Shown here: piece by piece, positions 6,838 through 12,749 of the stretch
How the letters are laid out: each line of letters begins with the position of its first letter
How positions within the stretch are numbered: the first letter of the stretch is position 1
Source of the DNA: Bacteroidota bacterium
GTDB lineage: Bacteria > Bacteroidota > Bacteroidia > Flavobacteriales > Weeksellaceae
Assembly: GCA_023422635.1 (NCBI GenBank)
Contig: JAFAGO010000006.1
Coordinates: 1-12,749 of the forward strand
DNA length: 12,749 bases
Direction: 5' to 3'
Translations under genes and position numbers: made by a program
The notes under the pieces: model-generated
Database searches by the model: none
What the model saw: the letters and a program-made list of their open reading frames with translations, nothing else
What the model was told of the DNA's origin: nothing

Positions 6838-7734
6838 TTAGTAATCGCAATAACACGGAGGTCTTCCGAAGGAATAAGTTAAACCAAGACTTACTGTATT
6901 TACCCAATCTTTTGAGTTTACATTTCCCACTTTTCGGTTTTCAATAATTTGCTGCGCTCGTGAATCTGCAACACTTTTATAGGGATCGGATTGCAAAATC
7001 GACTTATTATTGGCGTTGGGATCAAGAATATCTTTATTGTAAGTAACTTTTACATTTTTTTCATCAATTACACTGTAATCAATGGAATCTGAGAATGTTG
7101 GCCGAAACATAAATTCACCAAAAAGCGCCCAGTTATAATTGAATTTGTACTTCAATCCAACTCCGAAAGGAATTGCTAATGTCATTTTGCGCGCCGTATC
7201 GTACGTTGATGTGGTAACAAAATCCGTATTGGTGGTTGGATTTAACGCTTCGCCAGCGGCGTTACGATAGAAATCATTTTCAATAACCAATTGTGGAGTT
7301 TCAGCAATTAAAGCGCCCAATCCTGCGAAGATATATGGACTTAATAGACTTTTTTGCTCATCATTTACAGGAAACAAATTATATTCAAAAAGTACGTCGG
7401 CTTCATAAATGGAATTGGTACCGAACAATCCGCGATTTTTCCGATAATACTCCTTCGCTACATTATCCGAGAATTGAATGTGATTGTACCCAAGATTGAA
7501 TCGCAAGGACTGATACGGATTAAAATTCATCCTGTACAAAATACCACCATAAAATGGTAACCCAAATTGTGAAAAATTACCGGTAATAACAGGTTGAAAT
7601 ACGTAATTGGTTTTACCAATATCACCAACAAGGTTGCTGATTCCCAACTGAATTCCAAGCTCATGCCGTTGCGCCTTCGCATAGGTACTCATCATTATAA
7701 CAGCAATGAAAGAGAAAATTAGTTTTTTACTCAT
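6838..7734 (-). CDS. DUF6089-type outer-membrane beta-barrel protein
   Basis: The 298-residue product has a signal peptide (1-21, MSKKLIFSFI...AKA) and then RHELGIQLGISNLVGDIGKT (23-42), the start I associate with flavobacterial DUF6089 proteins. Repeated amphipathic strands with aromatic girdles (for example SLRFNLGYNHIQF 76-88 and SPYIFAGLGALIA 132-144) suggest an 8-strand-like barrel. NWALFGEFMFRP (201-212) and the final strand VSLGLTYSF (281-289) fit the same fold. The protein ends PPCYCDY, with the only two cysteines. Function is unknown. I chose the ATG at 7734, which gives a clean signal peptide and lies about 30 nt after the predicted transcription start. A start at 7782 would precede the promoter's start site. 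As first gene of the uppS-bamA-skp-skp operon it may be a BAM client or helper, which is inference. Confidence 0.88.
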   Translation of the reverse strand: MSKKLIFSFIAVIMMSTYAKAQRHELGIQLGISNLVGDIGKTNYVFQPVITGNFSQFGLPFYGGILYRMNFNPYQSLRFNLGYNHIQFSDNVAKEYYRKNRGLFGTNSIYEADVLFEYNLFPVNDEQKSLLSPYIFAGLGALIAETPQLVIENDFYRNAAGEALNPTTNTDFVTTSTYDTARKMTLAIPFGVGLKYKFNYNWALFGEFMFRPTFSDSIDYSVIDEKNVKVTYNKDILDPNANNKSILQSDPYKSVADSRAQQIIENRKVGNVNSKDWVNTVSLGLTYSFGRPPCYCDY

Positions 7735-7768
7735 GAATGCGCGTTCAGTCTTTTTTTGAATATTGGTG

Positions 7769-7776
7769 CAAATATA
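7769..7776 (-). promoter_or_regulatory. Promoter (-7 box) of the DUF6089-uppS-bamA-skp operon
   Basis: The minus strand reads TATATTTG, a full match to the Bacteroidota -7 box TAnnTTTG, in the very AT-rich gap after the wzc terminator. The -33 region at 7795-7798 reads TTTC, one base from TTTG, with 18 nt between. The start would fall near 7763, giving a leader of about 30 nt to the ATG at 7734. Upstream DNA to about 7860 is almost all A/T and could act as an UP-like element. Confidence 0.65.
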
Positions 7777-7880
7777 AAACATTTTTATATTAGAGAAATT
7801 ATTAATATTTAGTTAAATAACTTCAAAAAAACATAAATTATTATAAAATACAAAATGATTTCGAGCTTTTTTTATAAGCC

Positions 7881-7909
7881 AAAAAAATCCTCAATTAAAT
7901 GAGGATTTT
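7881..7909 (-). terminator. Intrinsic terminator after wzc-like gene
   Basis: A perfect 10-bp stem, AAAATCCTCA (7884-7893) with TGAGGATTTT (7900-7909), has a 6-nt loop. On the minus strand the T-run (7887-7881) follows at once. It lies 5 bp after the stop of the kinase gene and separates the polysaccharide operon from the BAM operon. Confidence 0.93.
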
Positions 7910-7914
7910 ATTTG

Positions 7915-10413
7915 TTATCCGTTTTTTGAAAATATACTTCGTAATTTATTTCTGATTTTAATAAGGAGTGGTTCCTGATACGTTTTATCTTCATCAAAAT
8001 AACCATATCCATAACCGTAGCCGTAACCATATCCGTAGCCGTAACCGTAGCCTTGTTTTACCACATAATCGTTATAAACTATTCCTAAATGCTCAATTTC
8101 GTGATTATGATATTTCTCGGTAATCATCTTCAGCATATACTTTTCGGTGTATTCATGTCGAATTACATACACATTGGCATCGGTGTGCTTCATCAATTCA
8201 AATGAATCTGCAACCAAACCTACTGGTGGGGAGTCGATGATGATAAAATCGTACTCTTTTCTCAGTTCTTTGATAAAATTTATACTTCGATCACTCATTA
8301 ACAATTCCGATGGATTTGGCGGAATTGGCCCCGAAGTCGCTACGTGTAAATCCGGAACTTTAGTTGTGTTAATGATTTGTTCTAAACTAACCTCACCTGT
8401 TAAATAATTTGAAATTCCGAATTTATTATCAATTTTGAAATCTCCAAAAATTTTCGGCTTACGAAAATCCATTCCCAACAAAATTGTTTTCTTACCACTC
8501 AATCCTAAAACGGAAGCGATGTTGATGGAAGCATAGGTTTTACCTTCCCCACCAATGGAAGAGGTGACTAAAATAACTTTACTTTTGCCGTCTTCATTAT
8601 AGAGAAAACGCAAATTGGCACGAATTCCTCTGAAAGCCTCAGAAATTGAAGACTTTGGTTGCTCTATAACGGTTAAATTATTTTCATGATTATTCTTTCC
8701 AATAACACCTAGTAAAGGAATTTTTGTTGCAGAAAGTATTTCTTTGATGTTCCGAACACGGTTATCCAACACTTCACCAATAATTAAGAACAACAACGGA
8801 ATCGCCATTAAACCACCAATAATGGTATATTTTGTTTGTTGAATATTCGGAGCAATCGGTCCTTGTCCTAAATTTTTAGCGGGATCGATGATATTAATAT
8901 CTGATCGATTAGTTTCCACTCTCATTTGCGTTTCCGCTTGCTTGGTAAGCAGAATATTGTAGGCATTTTCAATAATATTATAGCCTCTTTCAACATCATA
9001 ATATTTCCTTTGCTGCTCTGGAAGTCCTGCCAAGGATGCATTTGCATCGCCAATTTGTTGATTCAGTTGATTCAGTTGATCATAATAAACCGAATAATAC
9101 TTCTTCAAGCTATTTCCTGATGATCCTTTTGCTTCATCAATCAATCGATTAATCTCCCGCATTGGCGCCGACGTTGGGGTATAAATAGTGGCCAATTCTC
9201 GACGTTTCGCATACAGTGCTTTCAATTCTGAAATTGTTGCAGAGAACGCGCCATCATCTACACCTGCAATATTCAAACTGATAATCTCGTCCAATCGGTT
9301 TGATGCAACAGAATTTCGAACGGCATTTAATGAATTAATATTGGTAATTAGTTCGTCACGCTTCTTTTCGAGTGCAGTTAATTCGTTTAAAACTTGCTGA
9401 TCTTTACCCTTAACATCGTAAAGCCGTTCTGAAATTTTGAGTGTATTCAATTTTTCTCCTGCCGAATCCAATTTTTTCTTAATTCTCAACAAGTTTTCGC
9501 TAATGTACTGAACTGTATTTTGATCTACTTGATTTCGGTCGCGAAGCCTCTTAATTTTTAATTCTTCAACGGACGCATTTAAAAAATTTACGGTTCCATT
9601 TAACTTATAGCCCCTTTTTGAAATAATCATAATGGAAGCGATTTCTTTATCAAACGCAACATCGATCTCATTAATAATCTCGTTAACTTTTTGATTAACA
9701 GAAACTAAATTAACAATAATATTCTCGAATTTAATTGGGCTAGGATCTGGATTTCGAACCAATTTAAAACGAAGATTTGGCGTTGTATACCATTCTTCAA
9801 CCCCAATTACTTTATTAGCAGGTCGTTTGTAAAATTCTATGTTCTCGTACGACTCTGTTTTGTAGTTATACAAATTTTTGGATTGCCCTTCTTCTGGTAA
9901 AACAACCTCGTAGCGATCTCCGCCTTTGGGAATTAATGTAATCGGATAATTAGTTTGCTGTAAGTGATTTTTATCAATTTCTAAAATCACTGGAGAATCG
10001 TATTTATCGAGGTACGTGGCTTTTACTAAACCTTTTGTGGTATAATTAACAAAAAGATTAAGCTGCTTTACCAAATACTCATTATGTGTTCTGGAAACCA
10101 ACATTTTCTTCAAGAAAATACCATCTTGATTCCCCGATTGTCCCCAAATAAAGTTAATCGACTGATTTGGTGTAAAATAACTCGACGTATTATTCGAAAT
10201 ACTTAATGAGAGGTTGGATTGATAAATTCTCTGTGCATAATACTTACTATAGAAATACGATATGGCATAGCCAATGGCGAACATTAACAAAAACCAATAC
10301 CAATTTTTAAGAACTTTTCGCAGAAAGTGCTCAGGATCAAAGAATGAAAATGATCCTACTTTTTCTTTTGGGCTTTGAGCAGTAGCAGCCTGGCCTTCAT
10401 TTCCTGGAATCAT
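7915..10413 (-). CDS. wzc: Wzc-like polysaccharide chain-length regulator / BY-family tyrosine kinase
   Basis: Inner-membrane polysaccharide co-polymerase with a cytoplasmic autokinase domain, working with the Wza-like exporter to set chain length and drive export. The 832-residue protein has a cytoplasmic start, TM1 at about 38-55 and a Wzz-type periplasmic domain. Long coiled coils follow (about 280-360 and 390-500), and TM2 lies at about 530-547. The kinase domain has the EAFRGIRANLRFL lead-in (592-604), Walker A SSIGGEGKT (618-626), Walker A' LLGMDFRKPK (645-654) and Walker B IIIDSPP (724-730). PPNPSELL (698-705) is also present. The usual first Asp of Walker A' is Gly647, while D649 is kept. 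The tail has nine Gly-Tyr dipeptides (788-805), the expected tyrosine autophosphorylation cluster, then FDEDKTYQ and a basic end. The ATG is 4 bp after the wza-like stop. No Wzb-type phosphatase gene is adjacent. Confidence 0.95.
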   Translation of the reverse strand: MIPGNEGQAATAQSPKEKVGSFSFFDPEHFLRKVLKNWYWFLLMFAIGYAISYFYSKYYAQRIYQSNLSLSISNNTSSYFTPNQSINFIWGQSGNQDGIFLKKMLVSRTHNEYLVKQLNLFVNYTTKGLVKATYLDKYDSPVILEIDKNHLQQTNYPITLIPKGGDRYEVVLPEEGQSKNLYNYKTESYENIEFYKRPANKVIGVEEWYTTPNLRFKLVRNPDPSPIKFENIIVNLVSVNQKVNEIINEIDVAFDKEIASIMIISKRGYKLNGTVNFLNASVEELKIKRLRDRNQVDQNTVQYISENLLRIKKKLDSAGEKLNTLKISERLYDVKGKDQQVLNELTALEKKRDELITNINSLNAVRNSVASNRLDEIISLNIAGVDDGAFSATISELKALYAKRRELATIYTPTSAPMREINRLIDEAKGSSGNSLKKYYSVYYDQLNQLNQQIGDANASLAGLPEQQRKYYDVERGYNIIENAYNILLTKQAETQMRVETNRSDINIIDPAKNLGQGPIAPNIQQTKYTIIGGLMAIPLLFLIIGEVLDNRVRNIKEILSATKIPLLGVIGKNNHENNLTVIEQPKSSISEAFRGIRANLRFLYNEDGKSKVILVTSSIGGEGKTYASINIASVLGLSGKKTILLGMDFRKPKIFGDFKIDNKFGISNYLTGEVSLEQIINTTKVPDLHVATSGPIPPNPSELLMSDRSINFIKELRKEYDFIIIDSPPVGLVADSFELMKHTDANVYVIRHEYTEKYMLKMITEKYHNHEIEHLGIVYNDYVVKQGYGYGYGYGYGYGYGYGYFDEDKTYQEPLLIKIRNKLRSIFSKNG
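7999..8052 (-). repeat. Hexanucleotide tandem repeat coding for (Gly-Tyr)9
   Basis: Nine in-frame hexamers of form GGN-TAY lie in the 3' part of the kinase gene. Third bases vary (GGC, GGT, GGA; TAC, TAT), so it is not a perfect microsatellite. In-register slippage of six bases would change the number of GY units without a frameshift. The repeated tyrosines are the likely autophosphorylation sites. Confidence 0.9.
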
Positions 10414-10417
10414 TTTT

Positions 10418-11281
10418 CTATAACCTTGAGATTAATAAATAAATAGACATCGCCGTAGTTAACAAAGAAACACCTGTTGTAAGCGTCTGTAAAGGATCTT
10501 TTCCAAATCCATAGAAACTTTTTTGGCGCGTATTTAGGTAAATCATGTCGCCGTTTTGTAACCAGTAATATTTGGAATTCATAAGATCTTCACGCGTTAA
10601 ATCTAACCTTACGGTTTTAATTCCTTCAGGATATCTGCGTTGCAAAACAACGTTTTTCCGATCGATAGTTCTATTCAAACCGCCATTCTTAGCAAGCGCT
10701 TCCATAATGTTTAAACTTGGAGTATAGGAGGATTTTTCACCCGTAAGTCCAGTTGTTTCAACATCGCCTAAAATAAAGTAGGTAATTCCATCAATGTTTA
10801 AGCGAACATCCGTTTTGTCTTCCAAAAAGTTTTCGTTCACTTTTGATTGTACTTCATTGCGAATATCTTCTACAGTTCTGCCTTCCGCTTGTATATACCC
10901 AATTCCTAGAATATAGATTTCACCTGTTGAGTTTACTTTTATTCCGTTAAAATAAAAACGGGCATCACCACCGCCAAATCCACCAGATCGACCACCAGAA
11001 CCACCCGAAATAGCATTTCCATTTCCTGCTCCTTCGCCGCCCGAGGTGTTAAAGCGAGAGTAAAATTGTGCGGCATCTCCTTTAGGAGTCGTGATGATAT
11101 TAAGCGTAAAAATATCGTTTTTCGTTACGCGGTAGGTTTCCATATTGTAGGGCACCAATCCTTCCTCATCAATTACCAAAGATTCACTTGGTTGAAGATA
11201 TCGCACTTCTTTTGTCGTAATACAAGAAGTGAGTGCTATCGATAAAAGAAGGAGTAACAGTAATTTTGTGTTTTTCATCAT
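10418..11281 (-). CDS. wza: Wza-like polysaccharide export lipoprotein
   Basis: This is the outer-membrane channel component that exports the polysaccharide made at the inner membrane. The 287-residue protein has a lipoprotein signal peptide with lipobox LTSC (lipidated Cys20). The Poly_export domain (about 48-165) includes YRVTKNDIFTLNI (50-62) and GEIYILGIGYIQAEGRT (120-136). An SLBB domain follows from about 166 (YFILGDVETTGLTG...). A hydrophobic C-terminal helix (about 264-285) may form the outer-membrane-spanning part, as in E. coli Wza. The Poly_export domain is interrupted by a Gly/Ser-rich insert at 80-105 that contains 15 glycines. It is shorter than E. coli Wza and probably has fewer SLBB repeats. 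ATG ATG occurs at the start; the first is used here and the second is equally possible. It lies 31 bp after the transferase gene and 4 bp before the kinase gene. Confidence 0.94.
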   Translation of the reverse strand: MMKNTKLLLLLLLSIALTSCITTKEVRYLQPSESLVIDEEGLVPYNMETYRVTKNDIFTLNIITTPKGDAAQFYSRFNTSGGEGAGNGNAISGGSGGRSGGFGGGDARFYFNGIKVNSTGEIYILGIGYIQAEGRTVEDIRNEVQSKVNENFLEDKTDVRLNIDGITYFILGDVETTGLTGEKSSYTPSLNIMEALAKNGGLNRTIDRKNVVLQRRYPEGIKTVRLDLTREDLMNSKYYWLQNGDMIYLNTRQKSFYGFGKDPLQTLTTGVSLLTTAMSIYLLISRL

Positions 11282-11312
11282 TAATGAATTGTGTGTAAAA
11301 ATATAACTTATT

Positions 11313-12422
11313 TTATGATTTTTTTAACTTAAAAAGGACATTAGGAAGATATGCGCCTAAAAAACCAAGTCCAACCACGATGATTAATAGAATATTATTT
11401 TCTAAATGACGAAGCAAGTAGGAAATTGTAACAATCAACAAATAATAAATAATGATATAAAAAGTTGATCGGCGGTGACTATACCCTAAATTTAACAATT
11501 TATGATGGATATGATTTTTATCTGCTTCAAAGGGAGATTTTTTTTGAGATAATCTCACGATGATAACATTCATCGTATCCACAATTGGTAAAATAAGAAT
11601 TGCTACTGCTATAACAGGTGCCGATTGTAGGTGATAACGAGGAATTCCTGGCGTTTGTTTATCGATAAAAATATCTATAAAACACATCGCCGTAAATGCC
11701 AATAGAAAACCTAAAACCATAGAACCCGTGTCGCCCATAAATATTTTTACACTTCGATAGTTCGACAAATTATAATACAAAAAGGCAAGCACAGCACCAA
11801 TAATTACTGCACATAAAATAACAAGCGGATAATTATATTCGCCTAATCGATAATAACTTACACCGAAAAGTATGCTACAAACAATAGAATAACTTCCTGC
11901 AAGACCGTCTATTCCATCGATTAAGTTGAACGCATTTATAAGAATGATAAATGTGAAGATACTAAAAACTACACTTAAAAAATAGTTGAGCTCGTAAATT
12001 CCGAAAACACCGAAAAGATTCCGAATTCTAACATCGGATCCCAGCACGATTAGCGCAGAAACCAAAATCTGCGCAACTAGCTTTTTGTATGCCCTCATCA
12101 CCACGATATCGTCCATCACACCGATGTACAGTAAAATAACAAGAGAGGCAAAAAGGAATTTATATAAATCAAAAAGTTCATACGCAAAGATAGAAGCACA
12201 AACGCCTATAGAATAAAAAATAGCGATTCCGCCAAGATTTGGAATCTTTCTTAAGTGTGAACTTCTACTTCCTGGTTCATCCATAAGGTTTTTTCTTCGA
12301 GAAATTTTAATGATTGTAGGTATCGATAAAAACGTAATCAGAAATGAAATCACCAATCCAAAAGTCAGTTTTAAATAAAAAAACGGAATATCAATATTCA
12401 ATAAATCTTCGAGTCTCTCCAT
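11313..12422 (-). CDS. Polyprenyl-phosphate sugar-1-phosphate transferase (WecA/TagO/MraY superfamily)
   Basis: This multi-spanning inner-membrane enzyme moves a sugar-1-phosphate (commonly GlcNAc-1-P or a relative) from its UDP-sugar to undecaprenyl phosphate, starting a surface glycan. The 369-residue protein has about 10-11 membrane segments and all superfamily motifs. These are DEPGSRSSHLRKIPNLGG at 48-65, the Asp pair in GVMDDIVVMR (D104/D105), and NAFNLIDGIDGLAG at 163-176. KIFMGDTGSMVLG at 226-238 (D231) and the cytoplasmic HIHH at 304-307 complete the set. The HIHH loop and length fit WecA/TagO-type rather than MraY-type enzymes. The sugar substrate cannot be told. The ATG lies 3 bp after the stop of the upstream membrane-protein gene. 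It needs the C55 carrier that UppS in this window makes. Confidence 0.95.
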   Translation of the reverse strand: MERLEDLLNIDIPFFYLKLTFGLVISFLITFLSIPTIIKISRRKNLMDEPGSRSSHLRKIPNLGGIAIFYSIGVCASIFAYELFDLYKFLFASLVILLYIGVMDDIVVMRAYKKLVAQILVSALIVLGSDVRIRNLFGVFGIYELNYFLSVVFSIFTFIILINAFNLIDGIDGLAGSYSIVCSILFGVSYYRLGEYNYPLVILCAVIIGAVLAFLYYNLSNYRSVKIFMGDTGSMVLGFLLAFTAMCFIDIFIDKQTPGIPRYHLQSAPVIAVAILILPIVDTMNVIIVRLSQKKSPFEADKNHIHHKLLNLGYSHRRSTFYIIIYYLLIVTISYLLRHLENNILLIIVVGLGFLGAYLPNVLFKLKKS

Positions 12423-12425
12423 AAA

Positions 12426-12749
12426 TCAATTCAATTTTAAAAGCACATTTTGATATCGTCCTGTGGTAAATCTTCCTTTTTCGCCGTTCCCTTTACCAAA
12501 ATAGAAAAACATCATTGTAAAATAGGTCATAAATCCTGCATACAACAGATTTTTAAATCGGTTTCTTTCTGCATAAACGATACTTGGCATGCAAAACATC
12601 AACAGAAAGAACATATACGCACCAGGAAGACGTACCGCGAAAATTTCGTTGGACCTAAAAAAATAAAAAAGGGCAAGTCCGAAAACTCCTAAATTCCTCA
12701 TATATTCATAATACCACACTTCTCGGCAGGCACTTTTATCAAAACGTAT
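12426..12749 (-). CDS. Membrane protein, 3' end only; Wzy/EpsG-like polymerase candidate
   Basis: The frame is open to the window edge, so only the last 107 residues are seen. A GTG at 12719 is in frame but is probably internal. The visible part has two or three hydrophobic helices: GVFGLALFYFF, LPGAYMFFLLMFCMPSIVYA and LLYAGFMTYFTMMFFYFG. A soluble tail ends GRYQNVLLKLN. A polytopic protein with a short loop and tail, immediately before a glycan-initiating transferase and wza-wzc genes, fits the C-terminus of an EpsG/Wzy-type polysaccharide polymerase. No conserved catalytic motif is visible in this part, so the family call is context-based. The gene is cut by the window, with no sign of a natural truncation. 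Confidence 0.6.
   Translation of the reverse strand: MRFDKSACREVWYYEYMRNLGVFGLALFYFFRSNEIFAVRLPGAYMFFLLMFCMPSIVYAERNRFKNLLYAGFMTYFTMMFFYFGKGNGEKGRFTTGRYQNVLLKLN

Noticed and set aside
7735..7782. Upstream extension of the DUF6089 gene (start at 7782)
   Set aside because: It would begin upstream of the predicted transcription start and hide the signal peptide.

Overview
The window looks like chromosomal core DNA of a Bacteroidota, most likely class Flavobacteriia and probably close to Chryseobacterium/Kaistella (Weeksellaceae). The evidence is low GC, Bacteroidota-type promoter boxes (TAnnTTTG), weak ribosome binding sites, and flavobacterial versions of BamA, paired Skp/OmpH proteins and a tyrosine-rich Wzc-like kinase. 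The genus is inferred from protein style, not from a search. Every gene supported here is on the minus strand, so transcription runs from high to low coordinates.

Right part (12749 to 7884), surface polysaccharide: the 3' end of a membrane protein that resembles a Wzy/EpsG-type polymerase; a WecA/TagO-like polyprenyl-phosphate sugar-phosphate transferase; a Wza-like export lipoprotein; and a Wzc-like chain-length regulator/tyrosine kinase with a (Gly-Tyr)9 tail. Gaps are 3, 31 and 4 bp, so this is one operon. It ends at a strong intrinsic terminator at 7881-7909.

Middle (7883 to 2270), outer-membrane assembly: a promoter at 7769-7776 serves DUF6089-type outer-membrane protein, uppS, bamA, ompH/skp copy A and ompH/skp copy B. 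Gaps are 3, 2, 20 and 22 bp, and a second strong terminator lies at 2274-2303. This groups synthesis of the lipid carrier (undecaprenyl diphosphate) with the outer-membrane protein insertase and its periplasmic chaperones. The carrier is also what the neighbouring polysaccharide operon consumes.

Left part (2269 to 1): a hotdog-fold acyl-CoA thioesterase, rmlD (dTDP-4-dehydrorhamnose reductase) and an unrecognised secreted protein are tightly spaced. The first of these starts only a few bases after the terminator T-tract, which itself contains a TAnnTTTG box. A non-coding stretch of about 210 bp follows, with competing inverted repeats and a near-consensus promoter that fires out of the window.

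I see no CRISPR array, transposon, phage gene, rRNA or complete tRNA. Most of the window is conserved envelope biology. The points worth checking are the DUF6089-uppS-bamA-skp-skp linkage, the GY-repeat kinase tail, the basic tail of one Skp copy, the terminator/promoter overlap before the thioesterase, and the unknown secreted protein.
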